The notes under the pieces: generated by a model
What the model saw: the letters and a program-made list of their open reading frames with translations, nothing else
Database searches by the model: none
What the model was told of the DNA's origin: nothing
Program-made: the position numbers and the translations under genes
DNA from: UBA5336 sp038526245
Lineage (GTDB): Bacteria > Pseudomonadota > Alphaproteobacteria > Caulobacterales > Hyphomonadaceae
DNA: 64,000 nt
NCBI GenBank assembly: GCA_038526245.1
Contig: JBCBGZ010000003.1
Location: 25,125-89,124 of the forward strand
Direction: 5' to 3'
In this document: in pieces, positions 17,976 to 27,196 of the stretch
Position numbering within the stretch: position 1 is the stretch's first letter
How the letters are laid out: the number at the start of each line of letters is the position of its first letter

Positions 17976-18986
17976 TCAGACCGTTTCGTAGATGATTTCG
18001 AGAGAGGGTTTGTCAGTGTGTGCTGCCCCGCACATGTCTTCTTCAGTGGCGGGCTCAAGCTGCCAGTCTGCGCCGGTTTCCTCGGCGCTGAAGAGGTCCA
18101 GTAGACCTTCCTGGGACAGCGGAGTGGGGTGGATCGGCGGCGCTGTAGCCACATTGAGACCGAGCTCTTCAAACATCGGTGCCCATGGGCTGCCTGGCTT
18201 ACCGACGATCTGGTAGTTTGCCGACTTCCTGCGGATATCTTCGTCTGCCGGGATGGCCGAGAGCACTGGAATGCCGACCTTTTCGGCGAAAGCGTGGGCC
18301 TCGCCTGTGCCGTCATCCTTGTTGATGACCATGCCTGCCACGCCGACATTGCCGCCGAGCTTGCGGAAGTACTCCACCGCTGAGCACACATTGTTGGCGA
18401 CATAAAGCGATTGCAGGTCGTTTGAGCCGACCACGATCACCTTCTGGCACATGTCCCGCGCGATCGGCAGGCCGAAGCCCCCGCAGACCACATCGCCCAG
18501 AAAGTCCAAGAGGACATAGTCGAAGTCCCACTCGTGGAAGCCGAGTTTCTCGAGCAATTCAAAGCCGTGGATGATGCCGCGTCCGCCACAGCCCCTGCCA
18601 ACTTCCGGTCCGCCTAGCTCCATGGCATAAACGCCATCCCGCTTGAAACACACATCGCCGATGCGGACTTCTTCGCCGGCTTCTTTCTTCTTTGAGCTGG
18701 TCTCGATGATGGTCGGGCAGGCCTTGCCGCCGAACAGCAGGCTGGTCGTATCAGATTTCGGGTCGCAGCCGATGAGCAGCACCTTTTTGCCCTGCTGGGC
18801 CATCATGTAGCTGAGATTGGCCAGTGTGAACGATTTGCCGATCCCGCCCTTGCCATAGATCGCTATGATCTGGGTTTCCTTGGTCACTTCGCCGGTCGCA
18901 GGGGCCTCTGGCTCCAGAGCAGCTTCGTCGCGCAGGGCGTCATCAGCAGCTTCGATGGGCGTGCGACCCTCAATGAGCGTTGTCAT
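17976..18986 (-). CDS. bchX: Chlorophyllide a reductase iron protein subunit X
   Basis: BchX is the NifH-like ATP-driven reductase that passes electrons to BchYZ. The 336-residue protein has a P-loop GKGGIGKS (45-52) and the two cysteines that bridge the [4Fe-4S] cluster of the homodimer, Cys133 (GRGCGGRG) and Cys168 (DVVCGGFG). Switch region DFLGD is intact. It overlaps the bchC 3' end by 17 bp. The C-terminal tail ends in an acidic stretch. Confidence 0.98.
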   Translation of the reverse strand: MTTLIEGRTPIEAADDALRDEAALEPEAPATGEVTKETQIIAIYGKGGIGKSFTLANLSYMMAQQGKKVLLIGCDPKSDTTSLLFGGKACPTIIETSSKKKEAGEEVRIGDVCFKRDGVYAMELGGPEVGRGCGGRGIIHGFELLEKLGFHEWDFDYVLLDFLGDVVCGGFGLPIARDMCQKVIVVGSNDLQSLYVANNVCSAVEYFRKLGGNVGVAGMVINKDDGTGEAHAFAEKVGIPVLSAIPADEDIRRKSANYQIVGKPGSPWAPMFEELGLNVATAPPIHPTPLSQEGLLDLFSAEETGADWQLEPATEEDMCGAAHTDKPSLEIIYETV

Positions 18987-19977
18987 GGTGGGGCTCCCAA
19001 TCGATCAGCATTTTCAGACAGGCCGGATCTTCGAACGCGGTCGCGTATGCGGCCTCAATCTCGTCCGGCGCAGTGGTGTGGGTAATCAGGTCGCCGAGGT
19101 CGAGCGTACCCGAGCGCACCATTTCTGCAGCGGCTTTCAGATTTTCCGGGCGCCACTCCGCCGCCACATGAAGGGAAATTTCCTTCATGAAGGCCGGCGG
19201 GAAAGCAAAGCTCGGCCGGTCTTTGTAGAAGCCTGCCAGCGTGATCTCAGCGTGTTTCGCTGAGTGCGTGACAATCTGGTCGATTGCCGCCGTGTTTCCG
19301 CTGACATCGCAGGGCGCGCCGTAATCGAACCGGGTGTCACTTGCCGGATCGATGGCATCTGTCCCGGCGCGGCGTATGGGGTCGGTTTCCCAGACCGTTG
19401 GCGCTTGTCCGGTGATCAACGTCGTAAGTCGCGCCACAAGTCGGCCCAGGACGCCGTTGCCCACCACAAGGTCCGGCGCGGTGCCGCGCGCGATGGCGTG
19501 GTGAGCAGTTGCTGCGAGGGCCAGCAATGTGTGCTGTGGCCCTGCGTCGTCACTGAGCGCAACGACTCGGTCTGCGGGAGCAATGATCCGCGATGCTGAC
19601 GCGCCAAAAAGACCGCTGGCATTCGCGTAACAGGTCGCACCGGGCACGAAGACCATTTCACCGATTAATTCGGGAATGGCCTGGCAAGCCAGGACCCGTC
19701 CAACGGATTCGTATCCCGGCACCAGCGGGTAACCCATCCCGGGGAAGGGCGGCATCTCTCCGGACCACAGCATGCGCTCTGTGCCCGTGCTGATCCCACT
19801 CCATGCGACGTCGACGACCACATCGTTTGCCGAAGGTGGTTTGAGTTCAAGGTGTTGAAGCGCGGCGCGCCGCTCCCCCGTAAACACTACGCCTCGGGCG
19901 CGCAGTGACGGTGTTCGTCCTGCAGCAGGCGCCGGTTCATGATGAACCGAAGGTGCGATGGAGGAGTCCATTTTCAT
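18970..19977 (-). CDS. bchC: Bacteriochlorophyllide a dehydrogenase (3-hydroxyethyl oxidation)
   Basis: BchC oxidises the C3 hydroxyethyl group to acetyl, completing the bacteriochlorophyllide a macrocycle. The 335-residue product is of the zinc-type medium-chain alcohol dehydrogenase superfamily (SGISTGTERMLWSG, PLVPGYESVGRV, VVGNGVLGRL nucleotide-binding turn). It is first in the bchCXYZ-pufQBALM superoperon. The first 30 residues are unlike the usual short BchC N-terminus. The PpsR-like sites begin only 4 bp upstream of the ATG at 19977, so the true start may be slightly downstream (ATG at 19971 is one alternative). Confidence 0.93.
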   Translation of the reverse strand: MKMDSSIAPSVHHEPAPAAGRTPSLRARGVVFTGERRAALQHLELKPPSANDVVVDVAWSGISTGTERMLWSGEMPPFPGMGYPLVPGYESVGRVLACQAIPELIGEMVFVPGATCYANASGLFGASASRIIAPADRVVALSDDAGPQHTLLALAATAHHAIARGTAPDLVVGNGVLGRLVARLTTLITGQAPTVWETDPIRRAGTDAIDPASDTRFDYGAPCDVSGNTAAIDQIVTHSAKHAEITLAGFYKDRPSFAFPPAFMKEISLHVAAEWRPENLKAAAEMVRSGTLDLGDLITHTTAPDEIEAAYATAFEDPACLKMLIDWEPHHDNAH

Positions 19978-19980
19978 AGA

Positions 19981-20024
19981 CGTCAGTATAAATTGACACT
20001 TAAGACTGTCAAACAGAAACGACG
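19981..20024. promoter_or_regulatory. Tandem PpsR/CrtJ-like sites at the bchC promoter
   Basis: CGTCAGTATAAATTGACA (19981-19998, TGT-N12-ACG on the minus strand) and TGTCAAACAGAAACGACG (20007-20024) are separated by exactly 8 bp. The Rhodobacter capsulatus bchC promoter is known to have two CrtJ palindromes 8 bp apart that are bound cooperatively, so both place and geometry agree. This would control the whole bchCXYZ-puf superoperon. Confidence 0.72.
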
Positions 20025-20080
20025 TTTATTCCGAGTACACTGCGCCCGCTATGGTTCAATTGGCCCCATGTCGAGCACTC

Positions 20081-20830
20081 TTAATGCGCGTGTGAGGTGC
20101 GTTTATAGATCGCCCGGCGGTGGTAGAGAATCAGGCCGAGTCCGATCAGCAGCGGCGCAGACCAGAGCGCCGGAGTCAGCGCGGCTTCCGGCAAAAGACG
20201 TACCGCGCCAAAGGCAAAAAACGCGGTGTAAACTGAAATACCAGCTCCGATCAGCGCCTTGATGTGTTCGGCAAGCCACTCAATCGGATCCGGGGCGGGT
20301 TTGTAGAGGTAGTACAGGTTGGTCGCGACTGTTGCGAAGCCGACCAGCGACATCAATCCAAGAAGCGGGACACCTACCAGGAATGCCTGCCAGGCGCAGT
20401 TGGTCGCTGCGATGAGGAGAACGGCCTGGAGCCCGAGATTATGCCACGTCCGCCCCTTCTCCCGGGCGCGTTTGTGGCGAACGCACAGCCAGCCATACCA
20501 GGCGAGATTCACCGTCAGGATTGCGAGATACAACATCATCCACCCGAAGATGCCGCGTATCATCGCGGAATTGCCAAGATCGGGATGATGAATCAGGTGG
20601 GGGTGAGTCGCGATCGGTGCGGCGAGGGTGCAAAGGCTCATACCAATGGCGAAAGTGCCCGTGACCAGCATCATCGCTGTAAACAGTGTGCCGCCACCCC
20701 GGTGGACCTTTCCGCCCTTGCGGCCACCCACGGGAATCCAGAATGAGACAAGTCCCACCGCCCCGGTCACGATGTGACAGGCGACCAAAAGGTGAAACAG
20801 GTCTGGGATGCTAAAACCCGGCACACTCAT
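20081..20830 (-). CDS. Hypothetical multi-pass membrane protein
   Basis: A 249-residue protein with about seven hydrophobic segments and little soluble sequence. The start at 20830 (MSVPGFSIPDLFHLLVAC) removes an unlikely upstream extension that would overlap the divergent P450 gene. Histidines cluster in the first third (LVACHIVTG, GKVHRGGG, THPHLIHHP), which may suggest metal or heme binding and recalls DUF2306-like membrane proteins. It is transcribed towards bchC and away from the P450; no function is assigned. Confidence 0.65.
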   Translation of the reverse strand: MSVPGFSIPDLFHLLVACHIVTGAVGLVSFWIPVGGRKGGKVHRGGGTLFTAMMLVTGTFAIGMSLCTLAAPIATHPHLIHHPDLGNSAMIRGIFGWMMLYLAILTVNLAWYGWLCVRHKRAREKGRTWHNLGLQAVLLIAATNCAWQAFLVGVPLLGLMSLVGFATVATNLYYLYKPAPDPIEWLAEHIKALIGAGISVYTAFFAFGAVRLLPEAALTPALWSAPLLIGLGLILYHRRAIYKRTSHAH

Positions 20831-20844
20831 GGGTAGAGTATTCC

Positions 20845-22266
20845 ATGGAGGGCGCAACTTGGCTAGACTGTTCGAAGTGTAAAGCGCTGGAGACGCCGTC
20901 CGTGGCCACCTCGACCTATATGCCACCGCGCCCGAAGAGCCTGCCAGCAGTGGCCGCCCTCGTGCGCACCATGCTCCAGGGCGATGGTGACCTGCTCAGC
21001 CTTCTGCCGGCCTATGCCTACACATCGCCGGTTCGGTTTATCGGATACTCGCGCCGGCAGATCCTCATCGTGAATGACCCGGCCCTTGTGCGCCGCGTGA
21101 TGGTCGAAGAGGCCGATGATTTTCCAAAAAGTGATCTCATGGTTGGGGCGCTCGAGCCACTCGTGGGCGACTCGCTTTTTGTCTCCCACGGCGCCCGTTG
21201 GCGGCGGCAAAGGCAGATGATCGACCCGGCCTTCAGCCAGTTGCGCGTAGATCGCGCCTTTGGCGCAATGGAGGCGGCTGTTTCCGATTATGAAGCGCGG
21301 CTCGAAGCCTCGGCAAAGGCGGGCGAGGCGGTTTCCCTGGACCTCGCCATGTCCCACCTGACCGCCGATATCATCTGCCGAACAGTCTTCTCCCATACGC
21401 TGGAGAGCGAAACGGCGCGCGAAGTGTTTGAAGACTTTCTCCACTTCGAGCGGACCGTCGCGCACGTCGAAATTCGGCGCCTCATCTTTGACAAGGCGTG
21501 GAGCGAGACACCCCAGAGCCCTGACGTGCTGGCGGCGTGCCAGCGTATCCGCGGCCATATCGGCGACTTGCTGGACACGCATCTGGCAGACGGCGCGGAC
21601 TATGACGACATCGCCGCCATGGTCGCCGCCGCCGAGGATCCGGCCGATGGCACCCGCTTTTCCCGCGAAGAGTTGATCGACCAGCTTGGCGTGTTCTTCC
21701 TCGCGGGCCACGAGACCACCGCAAGCGGCTTGACCTGGACGCTCTACGCCTTGGCTGAACAGCCAGACCTTGCGGCGCGCGCCCGCGATGAGGTCGAGGC
21801 CGTGTGCGCCAGCGCGCTGCCAACCCTGGCAGACATCAAGCGCATGCCTTTCCTACGCAATCTCTTCAAGGAAGCCTTACGCCTTTATCCGCCGATCACA
21901 TTCATCCCCCGCGTTGCGGCGAAACCCTGCGAGATTGGCGGGTACAAGCTTCGGCGAGGGGCGATGGTCATGATCGCGCCTTGGGCCATCCATCGCCACC
22001 ATGCCCTCTGGGACCGACCCGACACGTTTGACCCCGACCGGTGGGATGGCCCAGCCCCTGCCCAAGGCACTTACCTGCCTTTCGGCTATGGTCTGCGTAT
22101 TTGTATAGGGGCGGGCTTTGCCGGTATGGAAAGCGCGTTGATCCTGGCGCGGCTGGTGCGCCGCTTCCGGTTCGAGACGCTGCCAGGTCAGACCGTGCGG
22201 CCGGTAGCGCGCCTGACGACCCGGCCAAAAGACCAGATCATGGCTCAGGTCACAGCTCTGGCTTAG
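20845..22266 (+). CDS. Cytochrome P450
   Basis: A 473-residue soluble-type P450 monooxygenase. The diagnostic motifs are all present: I-helix AGHETT (FFLAGHETTASG), K-helix ExxR (EALRLYPP), the FDPDRW meander and the heme-thiolate loop FGYGLRICIG with Cys420. It starts 14 bp from the divergent membrane protein. The first 20-25 residues look non-homologous, so a later start near MPPRPKSLP is possible. It lies inside the PGC between bchC and the crt genes, so a carotenoid or isoprenoid substrate is tempting, but nothing in the sequence proves it. The 3' end overlaps the convergent ATP-grasp gene by 17 bp. Confidence 0.93.
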   Translation: MEGATWLDCSKCKALETPSVATSTYMPPRPKSLPAVAALVRTMLQGDGDLLSLLPAYAYTSPVRFIGYSRRQILIVNDPALVRRVMVEEADDFPKSDLMVGALEPLVGDSLFVSHGARWRRQRQMIDPAFSQLRVDRAFGAMEAAVSDYEARLEASAKAGEAVSLDLAMSHLTADIICRTVFSHTLESETAREVFEDFLHFERTVAHVEIRRLIFDKAWSETPQSPDVLAACQRIRGHIGDLLDTHLADGADYDDIAAMVAAAEDPADGTRFSREELIDQLGVFFLAGHETTASGLTWTLYALAEQPDLAARARDEVEAVCASALPTLADIKRMPFLRNLFKEALRLYPPITFIPRVAAKPCEIGGYKLRRGAMVMIAPWAIHRHHALWDRPDTFDPDRWDGPAPAQGTYLPFGYGLRICIGAGFAGMESALILARLVRRFRFETLPGQTVRPVARLTTRPKDQIMAQVTALA

Positions 22267-23407
22267 GCATAAGCTGCTCGCTTCCGTCCCAGGCGATATC
22301 GGCAACTGCCGCTTCGCCGAAACTTTCGCCCTTGAAAATGGACCGACGCAGGATCTCCCAGCTTGTGAACGTCATCAGGATGAAGGGCCAGGGATCGCGG
22401 CGCTGCCAGGTCACGTCCTTTGAGTTTCGCAAAAAGTGCCAGGCTTCCCGACGCTTGGAGGGCTTGAACATGGCGCCCTGGGCCTCGGTCAGGCACGGAT
22501 AGAATTGCTGCATGAGAATATCCGGCTTGTGGCCGACGGCCTCGGTGCCCTCCGGATCCAATATGGCGTCAGCCAGCCCTTGGGGGTCGAAATAGTGCAC
22601 GCCGCTATTTGCTCGCGGATTGCACTCGATCGCATGGGGAACACCGGCGGCATCATCGATGAAGTCGAAGGCGAGGAACCCGGTGTATCCGGTCTCGCGC
22701 GCAAAGACTGTGATCCACTCGTCCAGGTCCGGTGCCTCGATTCGCCGGAAAGCCACGCTCACCGTATGGGACATGACGGTGCCTTCATAGGCAACCGTAC
22801 CGATCAACCGGCCTTCATGGACCAGCGACACCGTGTTGCGTGCCCGGCCCGGAAGCCGCGCCTGGACGATTGCAGGCGCTGGGCCCACTCTTGGGAGGTC
22901 CGCCCCGCGTGCGATGAACGTGACGCCCACGCCTGCACTGGAATAGACCTCCTTCACCACCACATCGCTTCGCGCAACGAGGTCATCAGCTTCGAGTGTG
23001 CCAAGCCGGTGGGTCTCAGGAACCGTCAGGCCCATGCTTCGAGCCTGCTCAACGAATTTTGCCTTGTCGTGGAGCGATCGGATCAGGTCGCGGCCCGGCC
23101 CGAAGAAGCTCACCTCGTCTGAAAGGCGGTCCTTGAGCCCGGCAGCGAACATTGCCTCTTCCGATACCGGCACAACAACATCCACGTTTTCACGACGGGT
23201 GATCTTTTCCAGTGCCTCTAGATAGCCAGTTTCATCGCGAACTGGTGCGGGAACCTGGAAACAGGCATCCACATATTTGGACGGCGAGCTGAGATGGTGT
23301 TTGTACGGTTCCGCAATCAAAACGCGGCAGCCGGCCCCTTTCAGCGCCCGGGCGACTTCCAGTGCCTTGGGCAATCGCCCCAGAGTGAGAAGGACGGTTG
23401 AAGTCAC
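22250..23407 (-). CDS. ATP-grasp domain protein of unknown substrate
   Basis: A 385-residue protein with the ATP-grasp layout: an N-terminal Rossmann-like domain (TVLLTLGRLPKALEVARAL), the ATP-binding lysine region (DVVVKEVYSSAGVGV), and the Mg-binding segment FDFIDDAAG...AIECNPRANSG. The last 90 residues include a cationic, aromatic region (TWQRRDPWPFI) not typical of biosynthetic carboxylases. Family members ligate a carboxylate to an amine or thiol; the substrate is unknown. It converges with the P450 with overlapping ends and is followed in the same direction by no other gene. Confidence 0.82.
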   Translation of the reverse strand: MTSTVLLTLGRLPKALEVARALKGAGCRVLIAEPYKHHLSSPSKYVDACFQVPAPVRDETGYLEALEKITRRENVDVVVPVSEEAMFAAGLKDRLSDEVSFFGPGRDLIRSLHDKAKFVEQARSMGLTVPETHRLGTLEADDLVARSDVVVKEVYSSAGVGVTFIARGADLPRVGPAPAIVQARLPGRARNTVSLVHEGRLIGTVAYEGTVMSHTVSVAFRRIEAPDLDEWITVFARETGYTGFLAFDFIDDAAGVPHAIECNPRANSGVHYFDPQGLADAILDPEGTEAVGHKPDILMQQFYPCLTEAQGAMFKPSKRREAWHFLRNSKDVTWQRRDPWPFILMTFTSWEILRRSIFKGESFGEAAVADIAWDGSEQLMPKPEL

Positions 23408-23437
23408 TTGCCGGGCCGACTGCGGAGTGCCTGCATC

Positions 23438-24415
23438 TTAGCCGAACATCTCCGCAAACCTGTCTGATGCGCGGATCAGCTGGTCGACAATCCCAGGCTC
23501 GAGGCTGGAATGACCCGCATCGGGCACAATGTGCAACTGCGCGTCCGGCCAGGCTTTTTTGAGCGCCCAGGCCGATGAGAGCGGCGTCACGACATCATAG
23601 CGACCATGGACGATGACACCGGGGATGCGGCCCTGCAGCACACTTGCGGCTTGCTGCAAAAGCCAGCCATCGGTGTCGAAGAAGCCCTTGTTCACGAAGT
23701 AGTGGCATTCGATGCGGGCGAATGCATCGAGGAAATCGTCCTCGTCAAAACGCGGAGGTGTGCGCAGGGCGCCGCGCAAAGAGAGGGTCTCGCCTTCCCA
23801 GCGGGCCCATGCCCGGGCTGCTTCAATGCGTGCACCGGCATCGTCGCCTGTCAGGCGTTTGTGGAATGCGCTCACCAGATCGCCGCGTTCGTCTTCGGGA
23901 ATCGGGGCCATGTATCGGTCAAAGGCATCGGGGAAAAGTCGCGAGGCGCCTTCCTGATAGAACCAGCGAATCTCCGACTCAGTGATGAGGAAAATACCCC
24001 TCAGAAGCAGGCCCAGCGTTCGTTCTGGATGGGTCACCGCATAGGAAAGCGAAAGGGTTGACCCCCAGGAGCCGCCGAACACCACCCATTTCTCCACACC
24101 CAAATGGGTGCGCAGGGCCTCCATATCGGCGACCAAATCCCAGGTGGTGTTTTCGCGAAGCTCCGATGCGGGGCGAGAGCGACCGCACCCTCGCTGATCA
24201 TAGAGAATGATCCTGTACTTAGACTGATCAAAAAATCTGCGCATTTCAGGGCTTGAGCCACCCCCAGGGCCGCCATGGACTGCGACGACCGGAACGCCGT
24301 TTGGATTCCCGCTTTCTTCGAAATAAATCTCGTGGAGATCTGATACGCGCAGATGGCCGGTGCGGCGGGCTGCATGTCGCGGGTATAAAGTCCGCCGTGT
24401 TGGCACTGTGTTCAT
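23438..24415 (-). CDS. pip: Prolyl aminopeptidase (proline iminopeptidase)
   Basis: Cytosolic alpha/beta-hydrolase that removes N-terminal proline from peptides. The 325-residue protein has the oxyanion HGGPGGG, the DQRGCGRS motif, the nucleophile elbow GGSWGSTLS, an Asp in VHGRYDVVTP and the catalytic His in DAGHSS: a full catalytic set. I prefer the ATG at 24415, behind GGTGAAGAGG, over the GTG 21 bases upstream. It is upstream of and co-oriented with the ATP-grasp gene (30-bp gap) and divergent from the lipoprotein gene. Confidence 0.93.
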   Translation of the reverse strand: MNTVPTRRTLYPRHAARRTGHLRVSDLHEIYFEESGNPNGVPVVAVHGGPGGGSSPEMRRFFDQSKYRIILYDQRGCGRSRPASELRENTTWDLVADMEALRTHLGVEKWVVFGGSWGSTLSLSYAVTHPERTLGLLLRGIFLITESEIRWFYQEGASRLFPDAFDRYMAPIPEDERGDLVSAFHKRLTGDDAGARIEAARAWARWEGETLSLRGALRTPPRFDEDDFLDAFARIECHYFVNKGFFDTDGWLLQQAASVLQGRIPGVIVHGRYDVVTPLSSAWALKKAWPDAQLHIVPDAGHSSLEPGIVDQLIRASDRFAEMFG

Positions 24416-24524
24416 AACCTCTTCACCTATCTGCACTTACGCTGGGAATAAAGGCTGGACGGGCGATTTCTCACATGTCACTCATGGTGGCGGTGGGGAA
24501 CATTACGACTTGGCGGCGGTGTAC

Positions 24525-25130
24525 ATGCGTAGCGTTTTTTTGGGAGCCACCCTTTTGGTGTTGGCGGGGTGTGCAACAGTGTCCGTGGTGCCTGGTGAGG
24601 CGACCGTGGAAACCTCGCTCAGCGAAAAACAGACGGCCCTGCGAACTGCATCCGACGCCTTTTGTGAACGTCTCGAATCTGAGGGTTGGGTGGAAGCTTC
24701 GAACGGATTTGCAAACCTTGCCTCCATCTTGATGCACGGCCAGTCCGATACGGAAACGGCCACATCATATGCCGACGCGTTCAGTGATCTTTCCGTCGCT
24801 CCCTCTGTGCATCTCATGACGATTGCCGCCGACGCGAATGCTGCGCGCGAAGGGCTGGAACAAGTCGCAGGCGAGGCGCGCAAGGTCCTGAACGATCAAA
24901 CGGTGGAAACGCAGCGCAGTGATGTTACCAGCTTTGAGCGCGCGCTTGTGCGGGCCCAGCGCGCCAGTCGCGCCTTCGCCGCAGCACTCGAAACTGTTGG
25001 TGAGCGCACGTCCCAGTCCGCCCCAGCGGATGCCGCCATCGAGGCGTTCAATGGGGAGATTGATGATGCCCGGCGCCTGGCCGACGAACTGGCGGCGCGC
25101 TACGCATCACTTGGCGAAAATTCGGTCTAG
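24525..25130 (+). CDS. Putative lipoprotein
   Basis: A 201-residue protein with a signal peptide and a lipobox (LLVLAGC) near residue 16, so it should be lipid-anchored. The mature part is Ala/Glu/Arg-rich and predicted helical, without a recognised domain. The ATG at 24525 gives a normal signal sequence; the open frame continues upstream over the pip promoter and was not used. It sits divergent from pip and converges with crtF. Function unknown. Confidence 0.75.
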   Translation: MRSVFLGATLLVLAGCATVSVVPGEATVETSLSEKQTALRTASDAFCERLESEGWVEASNGFANLASILMHGQSDTETATSYADAFSDLSVAPSVHLMTIAADANAAREGLEQVAGEARKVLNDQTVETQRSDVTSFERALVRAQRASRAFAAALETVGERTSQSAPADAAIEAFNGEIDDARRLADELAARYASLGENSV

Positions 25131-25163
25131 TCCGCTAGAGTTGCTCGGCGCCGAACCGACGAA

Positions 25164-26303
25164 CTATTCTGCAATCAGGACACGTACCAACAGGGGTTGG
25201 CGCGTCTTCGCCTCTCGAACCTGGTCAAACCCAGCCTCGTGAAGCAATTCGGTCAGTTCGTTGCGTGCGCGCGCGCGGCCAGATCCCATAGCCCACAGAT
25301 AAAGCCCGAAATAGGCGTCACCCATGGCTTCAGCCCCGGGCGTACCCGCCATGGGTTCGGCAATCAGCAGACGTCCACCGGCCGGGAGAGCTCGCCGAAC
25401 CTTGTTCAACAGGCCCCGAACCGGCCCATCATCATGGTCATGGAGAATCCGCACCAACGTGATCAGATCGGCGCCCTCTGGAATCGGGCCTTTTGTGAAG
25501 TCGACGCCGATGGCGCGTGTTCGTGAGTTGAGGCCTGTTTCGTGGAACGTCTGCTCGGCGAGTTCGGCAACGGGTGGCAGGTCGCAAAGCGTAAGCCGCG
25601 GGCCGGGGTGGGCGTGCGCCACGGCAGAGAGGAACGCGCCCGTTCCCCCGCCCACGTCCATAATGTGTGCGTATGTGGAAAGGTCGTGAGCCGCCATCAC
25701 ATCGCGCGCGATGAAGGCCTGTGTCTCGGCCATAAGCGCGCTGTACTCTGCGGCGCTGTCCCGGGCGGCTTCACTTGGCGAGTCCGCCGCGGCGTAGCCC
25801 CAGAATTGGGAGAGCCGTGTGGGCGGTCCCTCCCGGCGGAGCAGTGCCACCGGATCGGCGAGATCCTTGTAAAGATCGCCATGGTGGCGGATCATCGCCA
25901 GGACCGACGGGTTGCCCATGAGCGAGGCCCCAAGATCGCCAAGGGTGTATCGTCCATCCGATTGTTGGCTCAGCAGCTGCAGTGAAGCTGCGGCCTTCAG
26001 CAGGCGCTCCGTACCATCCAGCGGCAGGTCCACTGCCGACGCAGCTTCGCCGACATCCATGGGGCGCGCCGCAATTTTTGAAATAAGGTCCAGTTGGACG
26101 CAGGCCAACAGCACCTGGGAATGCACAAACCCAGTGCAAAGATTGAACAGTTTCGCTGCTTCGGCGCGAGCTTTTGGGCGCGTGAACGGGTTCGAGACCG
26201 CCGCTTTCTGGAACTTTGGGTTCGACAAGAGGGCATTGCGCCAGCGCCGGAGACGGTGCGATATCCCCATGGCGGGCGGCGTTGGGACCGGTGTCGTCGT
26301 CAC
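25164..26303 (-). CDS. crtF: Hydroxyneurosporene O-methyltransferase
   Basis: CrtF methylates the C1 hydroxyl of acyclic carotenoids (hydroxyneurosporene, rhodopin, demethylspheroidene) with S-adenosylmethionine, giving the methoxy end group of spheroidene or spirilloxanthin. The 379-residue protein has an N-terminal winged-helix-like dimerisation region and a methyltransferase domain with MDVGGGTGAFLSA (SAM motif I), LCDLPPVAE and RILHDHDD. It starts at 26303, overlapping the crtE stop by 4 bp (ATGA), so crtE-crtF is one unit. Confidence 0.95.
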   Translation of the reverse strand: MTTTPVPTPPAMGISHRLRRWRNALLSNPKFQKAAVSNPFTRPKARAEAAKLFNLCTGFVHSQVLLACVQLDLISKIAARPMDVGEAASAVDLPLDGTERLLKAAASLQLLSQQSDGRYTLGDLGASLMGNPSVLAMIRHHGDLYKDLADPVALLRREGPPTRLSQFWGYAAADSPSEAARDSAAEYSALMAETQAFIARDVMAAHDLSTYAHIMDVGGGTGAFLSAVAHAHPGPRLTLCDLPPVAELAEQTFHETGLNSRTRAIGVDFTKGPIPEGADLITLVRILHDHDDGPVRGLLNKVRRALPAGGRLLIAEPMAGTPGAEAMGDAYFGLYLWAMGSGRARARNELTELLHEAGFDQVREAKTRQPLLVRVLIAE

Positions 26304-27178
26304 GCCAATGCGTGGGCCAGACTGGCAGGAATTAGCCGGGATGCCTGGGCATGAACCAAGTTGCGCAGGGCTGGAGCGCCCTCACAGTCAGGCACGCTAT
26401 CGGCTGCGGCTTCGATCAAACCGTTCAGCTTGGCCATCGCTGCCCTCGGGCCCAAATCGCTTGCTGCATTAGGCCTGGCGCACTTTGCATCCTGACCTGC
26501 TGGCTTACCCAGCGCCTCTTCGTCCAGAAGCATGTCGCGCAGATCATCGGCCACCTGGTAGGCATCGCCAAGGTGCTCGCCCAGCTTGCGCCAGGGGGCC
26601 GGGTCGGCGCCGACGGACGCTGCGCCCGCTTCGGCGGCACCAATGAACAGCGCGCCCGTTTTGGCCCGGTGATAGGCATCGGTCTCCACACCAGGTTCGC
26701 TCTCCCAGGCCTGTCCGGCTACAATCCCATGGGGGGCGCCCACGGCCGCAGTGACGATGGGCAGGAGCCGGGCGAGGATTTCCGGCGTGCCCGCCGTTGA
26801 ACGCGCAAGGGTCGAGAACGCCATCACTATCAGGGCATCGCCGGCCAGCAGCGCAATCGGCTCGCCAAACGCCACATGGACTGACGGTTTGCCCCGGCGC
26901 ACATCAGCGCCATCGAAACATGGCAGATCGTCATGGACCAGCGAGGCACAATGGAGCAGCTCCAATGACGCTCCAGCACCCGCACTCACCATCAATTCGT
27001 CCTTGCTGCCCGCATTGCAAGCCGCTGCCACCGCGAGGCAAAGCTGCGGCCGAACACGCGCGCCACCGGGAAACACGGCATGGCGAATTGCGCTGGCGAG
27101 TAGCGGTGGTCCAGGCGGGCTTTCGCTCTCGGAGACTGCGCTCTCAAGCGCCCACTCGATCAAGGCATCAGCGTCCAT
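26300..27178 (-). CDS. crtE: Geranylgeranyl diphosphate synthase
   Basis: Makes GGPP from FPP and IPP for carotenoids and the bacteriochlorophyll tail. The 292-residue product has the first aspartate-rich motif HDDLPCFDGADVRRGKPS and the second ADDLRDMLLD, both hallmarks of trans-prenyltransferases. I used the ATG at 27178 (MDADALIEWAL), behind GGAG; the frame is open further upstream through the PpsR sites. It is divergent from crtD across a compact operator region. Confidence 0.96.
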   Translation of the reverse strand: MDADALIEWALESAVSESESPPGPPLLASAIRHAVFPGGARVRPQLCLAVAAACNAGSKDELMVSAGAGASLELLHCASLVHDDLPCFDGADVRRGKPSVHVAFGEPIALLAGDALIVMAFSTLARSTAGTPEILARLLPIVTAAVGAPHGIVAGQAWESEPGVETDAYHRAKTGALFIGAAEAGAASVGADPAPWRKLGEHLGDAYQVADDLRDMLLDEEALGKPAGQDAKCARPNAASDLGPRAAMAKLNGLIEAAADSVPDCEGAPALRNLVHAQASRLIPASLAHALA

Positions 27179-27196
27179 GGGGAGTCTCCTTCGACG

